A stretch of 41,465 nucleotides of DNA from Pseudomonadota bacterium (GTDB lineage Bacteria > Pseudomonadota > Gammaproteobacteria > Steroidobacterales > Steroidobacteraceae). Positions within the stretch are counted from its first letter, which is position 1. Every line of letters starts with the position of its first letter. Both the position numbers and the translations under genes were made by a program. Under the pieces are notes generated by a model. It did not search any database. It saw nothing but the letters and a program-made list of their open reading frames with translations, and was not told the origin of the DNA. Positions 1 through 8,165 of this stretch are shown here, piece after piece. The DNA lies in NCBI GenBank assembly GCA_021787615.1, contig JAJYLP010000023.1, positions 1 to 41,465 of the forward strand, given 5' to 3'.

Positions 1-1
1 T

Positions 2-967
2 GAAAGGCACCTGCCGGGCTTTCGCCTGGCGGTGCACTGGTCGAGCGAGGCGCGCCGGCTCGCGATTCTCGGTCCGTCGGGCTCGGGCAAGTCGCTGACC
101 TTGAAGCTGATCGCGGGATTGGAGCGTCCGCAGCGCGGCATGATCCGGATCGGATCGCGGGACCTGACCGGGCTCGAGCCCGATCAGCGCCGCATCGGCT
201 ACGTTGCGCAAAGTTACGCGCTGTTTCCCCATCTCGACGTCGCCGGGCAGTTGCGCTTTCCTGCCGGCGCCGATGCGGCGCTCGCCGCGCGCTGGCTTGA
301 GCGCCTCGGCCTCACGGATCTGGCGCACCGGCGGCCCGCGCAGCTGTCCCTAGGACAGCAGCAGCGGGTCGCACTTGCCCGCGCGCTGGTGCGTCCGGTG
401 GATCTGCTGCTGCTCGATGAGCCCTTCTCCGCGCTCGATGCCCCGCTGCGCGGCACACTGCGCCGCGAGATGCGCGCCCTGCAGCGGGAGCTGCCCATCA
501 CCACCTTGCTGGTCACCCACGACCCCGGCGAGGCGCTGCTGCTTGCCGATGAGATCCTGGTGCTCTCCAGCGGACGGCCGCTGCAGAGCGGCCCGGCCGA
601 GCGCGTGCTGCGCCGCCCCGTCAACGAGCTTGCCGCGCGGCTGTTGGGCGCCGACAACGTGACCGAAGGACTCGCCGCCGGCGCCCACCGGATCGCGCTC
701 GGCCACGGGGTGACGCTGGAGGTACCCGGTCCGCCGCTGCCGGCGGGCCCCGTCGGCTGGAGCATCCCGGCGGATCGCGTCTGGCTGCACGAGGGCGGCC
801 GGCACGCCGGCACGGTCGAGGCGCTCGGCGACGGGCCGCTGCCGCGGGCGCTGATCCGTTTCGGGGAGGCGCGCATCCGGGCGGCATGCGGGCACGATCT
901 GGCGCCGGGACAGCAGTGCCGATTCGACCTCGATGCCGAGCGGATCCAGGTCTGGCCGCGCACCTGA
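2..967 (+). CDS. Molybdate/sulfate-type ABC transporter ATP-binding protein (5' truncated by window edge)
   Basis: This is the cytoplasmic ATPase of an anion or metal importer. The frame is already open at base 2, where codons read ERHLPGFRLAV. This resembles the beta-strand before Walker A in ModC-type proteins, so the true start lies upstream of the window. Visible in order are Walker A GPSGSGKS, the Q-loop YVAQSYALFPHL, signature LSLGQQQRVALARAL, Walker B LLLLDEPFSALD and the H-loop TLLVTHD. A C-terminal regulatory (TOBE-like) part follows LLGADNV. The signature has Leu where LSGGQ normally has Gly. The Walker A context GPSGSGKSLTL favours ModC, but sulfate or iron relatives cannot be excluded without the upstream permease and binding-protein genes. 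Confidence 0.85.
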   Translation, partial: ERHLPGFRLAVHWSSEARRLAILGPSGSGKSLTLKLIAGLERPQRGMIRIGSRDLTGLEPDQRRIGYVAQSYALFPHLDVAGQLRFPAGADAALAARWLERLGLTDLAHRRPAQLSLGQQQRVALARALVRPVDLLLLDEPFSALDAPLRGTLRREMRALQRELPITTLLVTHDPGEALLLADEILVLSSGRPLQSGPAERVLRRPVNELAARLLGADNVTEGLAAGAHRIALGHGVTLEVPGPPLPAGPVGWSIPADRVWLHEGGRHAGTVEALGDGPLPRALIRFGEARIRAACGHDLAPGQQCRFDLDAERIQVWPRT

Positions 968-1041
968 AGACTGCGAATGAGACGCAGCGCCGAGCCCCCG
1001 GGACTGTTGAGGCCGTTGAGGACTCTCCGGTTCGGGACGCG

Positions 1042-1070
1042 TTGTGGCGTGTCGGCGAGCGGTGTATCAT
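1042..1070 (+). promoter_or_regulatory. Candidate sigma-70 promoter upstream of glsB-like gene
   Basis: TTGTGG at 1042–1047 and TATCAT at 1065–1070 are separated by 17 nt. The pair lies about 105 nt upstream of the small membrane-protein start at 1175, in the gap after the ABC ATPase. The -10 is good and the -35 moderate. This is pattern matching only. Confidence 0.35.
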
Positions 1071-1174
1071 GAGCATGCGCAAGAAGAAGAACGCGCGGCG
1101 CGGCTGCACAATGTGCGCGCGATCGGTATCAGCAACCGGAGCGGGCTCTCGACATCGGCTTAACGGGAGGCGTC

Positions 1175-1420
1175 ATGGGCATCATTACCTGGTTGATCGT
1201 CGGTCTGATTGCGGGCTGGGGCGCCGGCAAGGTCATGAAGGGCGGCGGCTACGGCATCGTCGTGGACATCATCCTCGGACTTCTCGGCGGCCTCCTCGGC
1301 GGCTGGCTGTTCGGCTTGTTGGGAATCTGGCATCGTGGCGGTCTGATCGGTTCGATCATCGTCGCGTTCCTCGGCGCGGTCATCCTGGTCTGGATCACGC
1401 GGCTGCTGAAGAAGGCCTGA
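1175..1420 (+). CDS. GlsB/YeaQ/YmgE family stress-response membrane protein
   Basis: An 81-residue inner-membrane protein of the transglycosylase-associated (GlsB/YeaQ) family. Members are small, Gly-rich, three-helix membrane proteins often induced by general stress, and their biochemical role is unclear. The sequence shows the family opening MGIITWLIVGLIAGW, a second Gly/Leu-rich helix IILGLLGGLLGGWLFGLLG and a third helix GSIIVAFLGAVILVWI, then a basic end RLLKKA. A strong ribosome binding site (GGGAGG) lies 6–7 nt before the ATG. Length is typical. It appears monocistronic, since the next plus-strand unit is a broken acetyltransferase. Confidence 0.92.
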   Translation: MGIITWLIVGLIAGWGAGKVMKGGGYGIVVDIILGLLGGLLGGWLFGLLGIWHRGGLIGSIIVAFLGAVILVWITRLLKKA

Positions 1421-1543
1421 GCGGCCTCGCGCGGCCGCGGGTCATCCGCGGCCCCGCGCCGCGTGCGCCGGGATTGCGCCATTGCCTCCATGCTCGGCTG
1501 CTCCGGCGGCGGATGGCTTGCATGCGCATTGCGCAACCAATTC

Positions 1544-2099
1544 ATGATCATCGAGGCGCCGCCACAATCCGGGCTTGCCAGCTGCGCGCTGCGGCCGCTG
1601 CGGCGGGCGGACGTTGCGCAGTGGTATGGGTCATTGCCGATCCCTGAAGTGATCGAGCACACCAGCTGGGACCTGCGCGGATGCGAGGATCTGCAGGAGC
1701 GTGTGCGTCAATACGAGGCGCCGGATCCGCAGTCCGCGCTACGCTTCGGGATCCTCGAGGGAAGCCGTGCCTGCCTCGCGGGCACGATCGGCTGTCACTC
1801 TGAATCGAGGACGCACCGCGGCGCGGAGCTTGCGTACGACCGGGCGCCGTGCGACTCGGGCCGCGGAATCGCGACGGCGGTGTGCGCTGCCGTCACCGGC
1901 TAGTCGTACGCGGCGCTCGGCCTGCAGCGCGTGCAGGCGACAGTGCTCGAGACGAACACCCGATCCGAGCGCGTGCTGCACAACTGCGGCCTCTCGTACG
2001 AGGGTCTGCTGCGCGCCTATCGGCTGGTGCGCGGCGTCCCCGGGGAATTTCAAGATATACGCGCGGCTCGCCGGCGACCCGAGAGAGCCGGCGCCCTGA
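1544..2099 (+). pseudogene. GNAT (RimJ/RimL-type) N-acetyltransferase, broken by a stop and a frameshift
   Basis: The reading begins MIIEAPPQSG with CALRPLRRADV, a typical first GNAT strand, and continues to the acetyl-CoA loop GRGIATAVCAAV. An in-frame TAG at 1901–1903 then stops it. Translation resumes in the same frame with SYAALGLQRVQATVLETN and RVLHNCGLSYEGLLRAYR, the classic last two strands of RimJ-like enzymes. A second lesion lies in the GGGG run at 2042–2045: removing one G restores the family ending VPGNFKIYARLAGDP and a stop at 2097–2099. The TAG could derive from TGG (Trp). Two independent lesions argue for a real pseudogene. The start has no clear ribosome binding site; an upstream in-frame codon at 1463 is possible but unlikely. 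Confidence 0.8.
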
Positions 2100-2136
2100 T
2101 CGGACTCGACGTAACGCGCGGCCAGTGCTACGAATA

Positions 2137-2160
2137 GGCAAGCGCGCCGCGGCGCTTGCC
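2137..2160. other. Perfect 9-bp hairpin ahead of the amidohydrolase gene
   Basis: GGCAAGCGC at 2137–2145 and GCGCTTGCC at 2152–2160 form a perfect 9-bp stem with a 6-nt loop. There is no T tract on either side, so it is not a standard intrinsic terminator. It sits between the broken GNAT gene and the start codon at 2202. Confidence 0.5.
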
Positions 2161-2201
2161 GGACAATGCGGCCCGGGTTCAGCAGCAGGGAGTCAGGCAC
2201 C

Positions 2202-3209
2202 ATGGCCATCATCGACGTCCACACCCACGTCTACACGCGCGAATATCTCGAGCTGCTGCGCACCCAGGGCGGCGTCTACGGCCTGAAGATGCGGCCCGAC
2301 GGCAAAGAGGAGATCTTCCGCGGCGCGACGCCCGTGGCGCTGCCGCAGCCCGGCCATCTCGACTATGACCTGCGCATCCGGCAGATGGACGAAAACCACA
2401 TCGACGTGGCGATCGTCTCGTTGACCTGCCCCAACTGCTACTGGGGCACAGAGCAGGTCAGCGTCGCGGTCGCGCGCCAGTCCAACGACAGCATGGCGGC
2501 GGCGCAGCGGAAGTACCCGGGACGCATCTACTGGTACACCTCGCTGCCGTGGGAATACCCGAAGCGCGCCCTCGAGGAGCTCAGGCGCACCGTGGACAAC
2601 GGCGCCTCGGGCGTGATGGTGCTCGCCAACATCCAGAGACGCAGCCTCACCGATCCGTCCTTCAGCCCGATCTGGCAGGCGATCGACGAGCGCAGGCTGC
2701 CCGTTCTCGTCCATCCCACCGATCTGCCCGGCGCGGAGCGGATGGACATGGGCCAATACGACCTGTCCTGGTCGGTCGGCTTCATGGCCGACACGACGCT
2801 TGCCCTCGCCCGGATGATTTTCGACGGCTTCCTCGACCTGTACCCGAACCTCAAACTGATCGCCTCTCACGGCGGCGGCACGCTGCCGTATCTGATCGGC
2901 CGCTTCGACAAGGGGGATGAGGTCGAGCTGCCCTCGCGCCGCCGGATCAAGGCGCCGCCGTCGGCCTATCTGAAGCGCATTTGGTACGACGGCATCTGCT
3001 ACAGCCCGGAGGCGCTGAACTATCTGATCCGCATCGTCGGCATCGAGCGCGTGCTCTACGGCACCGATTACCCGCACCAGGTCCACGACATGGCGGGAAT
3101 GTTCGCCAAGACCGAGACGATGCCGCCCGATCAGCGCCATGCCATTCGCGCAGGAAACGCAACCCGGCTGTTCCATCTGCAGGGCTCGGCCGCCGCGGAC
3201 TTCGGCTGA
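2202..3209 (+). CDS. Amidohydrolase family protein (ACMSD-like)
   Basis: A 335-residue TIM-barrel metal-dependent hydrolase or decarboxylase of the amidohydrolase_2 (ACMSD-like) group, probably cytoplasmic. Visible metal-binding features are the N-terminal HxH in IDVHTHVYT, a middle His in PVLVHPTDLPG, the His of IASHGGGTLPYLIGRFD, and the late Asp in VLYGTDYPHQ. This order is that of the aminocarboxymuconate-semialdehyde decarboxylase family. The substrate cannot be read from sequence. The ATG at 2202 is chosen because GGGAG lies about 9 nt upstream and the protein then starts right at the first barrel strand; an in-frame codon at 2166 would only add a poor N-terminus. The neighbours give no pathway context. 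Confidence 0.87.
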   Translation: MAIIDVHTHVYTREYLELLRTQGGVYGLKMRPDGKEEIFRGATPVALPQPGHLDYDLRIRQMDENHIDVAIVSLTCPNCYWGTEQVSVAVARQSNDSMAAAQRKYPGRIYWYTSLPWEYPKRALEELRRTVDNGASGVMVLANIQRRSLTDPSFSPIWQAIDERRLPVLVHPTDLPGAERMDMGQYDLSWSVGFMADTTLALARMIFDGFLDLYPNLKLIASHGGGTLPYLIGRFDKGDEVELPSRRRIKAPPSAYLKRIWYDGICYSPEALNYLIRIVGIERVLYGTDYPHQVHDMAGMFAKTETMPPDQRHAIRAGNATRLFHLQGSAAADFG

Positions 3210-3310
3210 CAGAGCCGCTGCCGGCGCCGGCCCTCGGGCGCTGCTCACCGGCCCTGGGGGCGGCGCCGGAGATCCGGGCACTCAACCCGCCTCGATGGGC
3301 GCGAGCGCGC

Positions 3311-4219
3311 CTAGCGCATCGGCTCGATATGAATGGCGCCGCCCGATGTGTGCAGCGCAATGGGCGGGCCGCCGCCGCCGACCGTCCCCTGCAGAAAATG
3401 ACCGGACTGGATCCGCGCCGTGCTCAAGGGGAAGTCGGACGTGATCCCGCCGCCGCTCGATCGGGCCTCGATCGAGGCATGCATGTCCTGCGGAAGCAGC
3501 AGCGTGATGTCGCCGCCGTCCGTTTTGAGGGTGATGCCCTGGTTCGAGCGCAGCTGCGCGCGGATGTCGCCGCCGGAGGTCACGGCGCGGACTTGACCGT
3601 CGTCGTTGCGCATGCGGATGTCGCCGCCGGAGGTGCGCAGATCGAGGTTCCCCGTCGAATCCACGACATGGACATTCCCGCCCGAGGTACTCAAACGCGC
3701 AGGCCCCGTGAGGTGCTGCGCATCGACGCTGCCGCCGGAGGTATGAAGGTCTACCGTACCGGTGATGTTCTCAGCCACCACGCCGCCGCCCGAGGTCGCG
3801 CCGCGCACGGCGGCGCTCACGTCCCGCACAGTCAGATCACCGCCCGAGGTCCGCACGTCGACCGGATAATCCTTCGGCACCTGGACGGTGAATCGCACCC
3901 GGTGCCACCCGAAACCAAACCAGTGGAACCAGCCGCTGGAAGGCTCGTGGGCCGCAACCGTGACCCCCGAGGGCGTGCGCTCGGTTGTGATGCGAACGCG
4001 AGACAGATAGGACTTCGGGCCCTGCAGATCGGCGTGAACGACGACATCGGAGCCGCTGGTCCCGACGACGGTCACCGAGCCGACATCGGTCCGAAACGTC
4101 AGTTTGCCGCCTGCGGGCGCGCTGACTTGCCGGTCGTAGGTCCCATGCGCCGCGAAGGCGCACGAGGAGACAAGCGTTGCGGCGATGAGCACCAAAGCTC
4201 TGACGGTCGATTTGGCCAT
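3311..4219 (-). CDS. Secreted DUF4097-family beta-repeat protein
   Basis: A 302-residue exported protein. The N-terminus MAKSTVRALVLIAATLVSSC followed by AFAAHG is a Sec signal peptide, with probable type I cleavage after AFA; VSSC is a weak lipobox alternative. The second half is a regular series of strand-turn units ending in Gly-Gly: seven TSGG turns plus TDGG and SSGG, spaced about 15–22 residues. This is typical of DUF4097/DUF4098, predicted right-handed beta-solenoids of unknown function. AAGGAG lies 7–8 nt upstream of the ATG. The frame is open far upstream (to 5686), but that extension is antisense to the metallo-hydrolase and is not credible. It is convergent with the amidohydrolase and divergent from the metallo-hydrolase. 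Confidence 0.85.
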   Translation of the reverse strand: MAKSTVRALVLIAATLVSSCAFAAHGTYDRQVSAPAGGKLTFRTDVGSVTVVGTSGSDVVVHADLQGPKSYLSRVRITTERTPSGVTVAAHEPSSGWFHWFGFGWHRVRFTVQVPKDYPVDVRTSGGDLTVRDVSAAVRGATSGGGVVAENITGTVDLHTSGGSVDAQHLTGPARLSTSGGNVHVVDSTGNLDLRTSGGDIRMRNDDGQVRAVTSGGDIRAQLRSNQGITLKTDGGDITLLLPQDMHASIEARSSGGGITSDFPLSTARIQSGHFLQGTVGGGGPPIALHTSGGAIHIEPMR

Positions 4220-4456
4220 GTCGGGCTCCTTCAGGACTGGGGCGGGCAGCGCAAGCCCGGATTCTGCGAGCCTGCTTTCCGGCCGTCCATCGTGCGGCGG
4301 CCGGGCTGGCGAGGGCCGGCTCGTCGCAAGCCGGGCATGCCCCCCCAAGAACACAGATCCCGTCAAAAGGTTGCAGGGCACGGCTGGGCGCCCCCGGCGC
4401 TTCGACGGCCGGTCTCGGCGGTGCTGCCCCCGGGGAGGGTCTGTCCGGAGCGGCCG

Positions 4457-5503
4457 ATGGTATTCTCGCCTCCGATGCGGCCCATTTTCGATGCGGCGCT
4501 GGTGAACCGGACGTTCGGCGATCCGGGGGTGCTCATCGACCTGAAGTTCGAGCGCCGCGCGATCCTGCTCGACATCGGCGACGTCTCGAGCCTGCCCACG
4601 CGCACGCTGCTGCGGGTGAGCGACGTCTTCGTCTCGCACACCCACATGGACCACTTTGCCGGCTTCGACCGCCTGTTGCGGGTCTGCCTCGGCCGCGATA
4701 CCGGGGTGCAGCTCTACGGCCCCGCGGGATTCATTGCACAGGTCGGGCACAAGCTCGCCGCCTACACGTGGAATCTGGTCGAGAACTACGAGACGGATTT
4801 CGTGATCCGCGTGCACGAGCTCGGCGCCGACGGCCGCATGCAGCGCGCGCAGTTTCGCAGCCGGGCGCGCTTCGAGCGCGAACCGATGCCGGACCAGGAG
4901 GCGCCAGAGGGAGTGCTTCTCGAGTCCTCGTCGTTTCGCGTGCGCACCGTGCCTCTGGAGCATCACGGCATCGCCTCTCTGGCCTTTGCTTTCGAGGAGC
5001 GCACGCACATGAACGTCTGGAAGAATCGTCTCGAGGCGCTGGGGCTGCCGACAGGCCCCTGGCTCACGCGCCTGAAGGAGCAGGTTCGCGCCGGCGCCCC
5101 CGACGACACGCCGATCAGCGTTCACTGGCGGACGCGAGACGGTCCCCGCGACGTTGCGATCCCGCTCGGGGAGCTGCGCGCCAAGGTGCTGGAATTCCTT
5201 CCCGGACAGAGAGTGTGCTATGTCACGGATGCGGCCGACAGCCCTCGCAACCGGGAATTGCTGGCATCCTTTCTCCGTGACGCCGATCTTCTGTTCATCG
5301 AAGCGGTATTTCTGGAAGCAGACCGGCAGCACGCTGCGCGCAAGGCTCATCTCACGGCGCACGCAGCCGGTGAGATCGCCCGCGCCGCGGGAGTGCGAGC
5401 CGCGGTGCCGTTTCACTTCTCGCCGCGCTACCTCGGGCGGGAAGACGAGCTGCGACGAGAGTTCGAAAGTGCCTGGCGCAAGACTGAAACCGCGCCAGGC
5501 TGA
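4457..5503 (+). CDS. MBL-fold metallo-hydrolase, RNase Z-like
   Basis: A 348-residue zinc-dependent hydrolase of the metallo-beta-lactamase fold. The motif VSHTHMDHFAGFDR is the HxHxDH di-zinc signature with the RNase Z-type continuation. A mid-protein TVPLEHHGIASLAF supplies a further His. Near the C-terminus, VCYVTDAADS gives the bridging Asp and VPFHFSPRY the last His, preceded by AHLTAHAAGEIARAAG, a very RNase Z-like helix. The N-terminus lacks the usual GTSxGxPT start of tRNase Z, and an insert around residues 120–160 is unusual, so tRNA 3'-end processing is plausible but unproven. GGAG six nt before the ATG at 4457 sets the start; ATG 4475 is an alternative. Confidence 0.85.
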   Translation: MVFSPPMRPIFDAALVNRTFGDPGVLIDLKFERRAILLDIGDVSSLPTRTLLRVSDVFVSHTHMDHFAGFDRLLRVCLGRDTGVQLYGPAGFIAQVGHKLAAYTWNLVENYETDFVIRVHELGADGRMQRAQFRSRARFEREPMPDQEAPEGVLLESSSFRVRTVPLEHHGIASLAFAFEERTHMNVWKNRLEALGLPTGPWLTRLKEQVRAGAPDDTPISVHWRTRDGPRDVAIPLGELRAKVLEFLPGQRVCYVTDAADSPRNRELLASFLRDADLLFIEAVFLEADRQHAARKAHLTAHAAGEIARAAGVRAAVPFHFSPRYLGREDELRREFESAWRKTETAPG

Positions 5504-6514
5504 CGCTCGCAGGATGGCATCGCCGGAGGCGCGCCGGCCAGCGCCGACGCGCCGGAAGCGCCCGTTTTCACGTCGAACACAATGTGCGCGAAGGGCTTGA
5601 CCGGCCACGCCAGCAGCCCAGGCAGGCTCAGTTCCACCGCATTGCGCGGCGAGCGGCTCACCGGGTAGCGGCCGATGGGCCCGCATGCGAAGTGCGGAGG
5701 GTGCACGACGCTACGCGCCACCTGATCGCGCGCCTCGCTCAGTCAGTGCGCGATCGCCTCCTCGATATCACGGCTGACCCGATCATGCGGGACAGTCGAC
5801 TTCGCAATCACAGGTGGCGGGCGACCGCCAGCCGAGTACGCGAGCGACTGCGCAGCACGTAAGGTACGGCACATCTGCCGTCCGGGCGGGAGGCGAAACC
5901 AACCCTGGCAGCAGCGGCTCACGGAGGCGCAGCTGGATCTCGTGGATCAGCTCGCGCACGCAATCGCGACTGGCGCCCCAGCCCCTCCTGCGAACCCGCT
6001 CATCGGGAAAGTCACTTGAACCCCCCGGCGGAGAAAGACCGTGATCGTGCTGATAATGAGCGTTCGAGGCAAGTTGGAAAACGCTCTGCGGCGCGGCAGC
6101 GGGTCGCTCCGCGACGCCCTCCGCCTTGACCGAACGCTGTCCACTCAGTGCTGACTGATAACGTGACCAGCTCCTGCGGCCCGCAGTGTCTCCCGAGGTC
6201 AGTTGGGAGCCCATGCGCCGGCCAAGAAGGGCTCGGCCTGAGTCAACACGGGGATACATCGCTGAGGAAACGTAAACGCCGTGCGGATTGCGATCCAAGC
6301 CACGGCGCGCGGCCGTCCGACTGGTGACTCGCCGGGCAAATTGGCCGCATCGATGCCGCGCACGCGATGCGCCACGCATAATGACTGGGACTTCGATGCA
6401 GCGTCCCACGATTTTCGATGTGGGGAGTATAGTGGGCCGACGGACGGCGATGGAGGCGTCCCTCGGGGACCCGGCGAGCCGTCGCGCCGCCCAAAATATC
6501 AAAAGGGGGAAACG
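5504..6514. other. About 1 kb with no recognisable intact gene
   Basis: I see no open frame here with a convincing start, ribosome binding site and family signature. Two stretches look coding-like but unidentifiable. On the plus strand, frame-2 codons end with PWQQRLTEAQLDLVDQLAHA and a stop near 6019. On the minus strand, about 5570–5790 reads SRDIEEAIAH, a stop, then LSEARDQVARSVVHPP. These could be remnants of small genes. The long minus-strand frame across 5783–6811 is antisense to the GloVer gene and is discounted. Confidence 0.5.
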
Positions 6515-7894
6515 GTGCACCGAAGACTCTTGTGGCTTGTGTTCCTTCTCGCAGCATTCTCGGCTTGCGAGGCGGGACGGGCAGCCAACGTGCCAACCGC
6601 TCGCCCGCCGTTGAGCGTCACGGAGAGGATCCTGTACAGGTTCAAGGGCGGCGCCGATGGCGCCCACCCGCAGGGAGGCGTGATCATGGACCAGATGGGC
6701 AATCTCTATGGCACCACGTACGGCACGATGTTCAGTGGCGCGAACGGTTGCACAGAGTGCGGCACCGTGTTCCAAATCGCTCACGGAGCTCACGCGGAAA
6801 CAATCCTGCACGCGTTTTCGGGCGGCACCGCTGACGGCGCCTATCCGACAGCCGGCCTGAGCATTGATCGTGCCGGCAACCTATACGGCACCACTGAATT
6901 TGGCGGCAGAGGGTGCACCACCAACTATCTCGATGGCTGCGGCACCGTGTTCGAGGTCTCCGCACTCAGCCACACGCGATGCACTATCCTCTGCGGCAGC
7001 CACTTGGAGATCTTATCGCAGCGTCGCACCATCACCATCCTTGACTCATTCTCGGCACAGGGTGGCTGGGCCCCCGATGGTGGATTGATCATGGACCGCA
7101 AGGGAGATCTCTACGGCACGACCACGAGCGGCGGCTGCGGCAACGGCACCTATGGGTGCGGCATCGTCTTCGAGATCGCCGCAGGCACCCGCATGATGAC
7201 TGTGCTTCATACCTTTGCACGCGGCAGCGACATCGATGGGTTTCCGAGGGGCCGCCTGATTTTGGATCATCATGGAAACCTCTACGGCACGACGTGGACC
7301 ACCAATTTGCGAAATCACATCACCGGCATCGTGTTCGAGATCATGGCGCGCAGCCATGAGGGGAAGATCCTGCATGTGTTCTCAGGCGGACGCGATGGCA
7401 GTACCCCGAATGGCGGCTTGGCGATCGACAAGAGAGGCGATCTCTATGGAACAACGCAGTGGGGCGGCGGATTCTGCAACATGGGCAGCAGCCCCGGCAT
7501 CGATGCCCAGGGCTGCGGCACGGTGTTTGAGATCCGTGCGGGAAACCACGAGGAGACGATCTTGTACCGCTTCCAGGGCGGCAGGGATGGCATGGATCCG
7601 CGTGGTGGTTTGGTCATGGATAGCGCCGGCAACCTCTACGGCACGACATCCAGTGGCGGCATAGGCTGCCGGTTTGGCTGCGGCACCGTGTTCGAGATCG
7701 CTGCCAGCACCCATGACAAGACGACCTTGTACAGATTCAAGGGCGGTCGCGACGGCGAAAGTCCCCAAGGCGACTTGTTCATTGACAACGCCGGAAATCT
7801 CTACGGAACCACGTTTCAGGGCGGCATGCATTGCCAGAAAGAAACGGAACTCGGCCCCGGTTGCGGCACCGTGTTCGAGGTCACTCGCAAGTAG
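6515..7894 (+). CDS. Secreted GloVer tandem-repeat protein (choice-of-anchor tandem repeat type)
   Basis: A 459-residue exported protein built of seven repeats. Each carries a block like GGxDGxxPxGGLxxDxxGNLYGTT followed by CGTVFEI; NLYGTT or DLYGTT occurs seven times. This is the Gloeobacter/Verrucomicrobia (TIGR03803-like) repeat, predicted to form a beta-propeller-like surface protein. No function is known. The start is GTG at 6515 because an AGGGGG ribosome binding site lies 5–7 nt upstream and translation then begins with a signal peptide, HRRLLWLVFLLAAFSACEAG. Cleavage is probably near GRAA; FSAC is a poor lipobox. The third repeat carries an insertion (SALSHTRCTILCGSHLEI) not seen in the others. 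CGTVF cysteines pair with GC residues in each unit, hinting at disulfides. Confidence 0.88.
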   Translation: MHRRLLWLVFLLAAFSACEAGRAANVPTARPPLSVTERILYRFKGGADGAHPQGGVIMDQMGNLYGTTYGTMFSGANGCTECGTVFQIAHGAHAETILHAFSGGTADGAYPTAGLSIDRAGNLYGTTEFGGRGCTTNYLDGCGTVFEVSALSHTRCTILCGSHLEILSQRRTITILDSFSAQGGWAPDGGLIMDRKGDLYGTTTSGGCGNGTYGCGIVFEIAAGTRMMTVLHTFARGSDIDGFPRGRLILDHHGNLYGTTWTTNLRNHITGIVFEIMARSHEGKILHVFSGGRDGSTPNGGLAIDKRGDLYGTTQWGGGFCNMGSSPGIDAQGCGTVFEIRAGNHEETILYRFQGGRDGMDPRGGLVMDSAGNLYGTTSSGGIGCRFGCGTVFEIAASTHDKTTLYRFKGGRDGESPQGDLFIDNAGNLYGTTFQGGMHCQKETELGPGCGTVFEVTRK

Positions 7895-8165
7895 CAATTG
7901 CAAAGATGCACGCGTTGTCGACCGCAGGGCAGCTGGTCGCCTCTGACGCTCACGGTCCACCCCCACCCGTTGCCCGCTGAACGGCAAAGTACTGCCCACG
8001 GCGGTCATTGACCGCCCGCGCGGAATGGACACTCCATCGGCCGCCTCGGTCGGCTGCCGGATGTCGAGCCGCGCACGGATCGATCCGCAGCAGTGGTCCG
8101 GCCCGAGTCGGTCGCATGCGGAACAGACGAATGCGGCCGCAAGCCGACGCTCGCGCATTGACTCG

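Noticed and set aside
3221-3269. GC-rich stem CCGGCGCCG/CGGCGCCGG between convergent genes as a terminator
   Set aside because: Each arm is itself palindromic, there is no T run, and such GC palindromes are frequent in this DNA.
4220-5686. N-terminal extension of the DUF4097 frame over the metallo-hydrolase gene
   Set aside because: The signal peptide and AAGGAG site at 4219 define the start; the upstream part is antisense to the metallo-hydrolase.
5783-6811. 342-codon minus-strand open frame
   Set aside because: Partly antisense to the GloVer repeats and otherwise Arg/Ser-rich with no motif; treated as chance.
6600-7880. Periodic DNA repeats that might suggest a CRISPR or satellite array
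   Set aside because: The periodicity is of protein repeats (LYGTT/CGTVFEI units), diverged at DNA level and in one reading frame.
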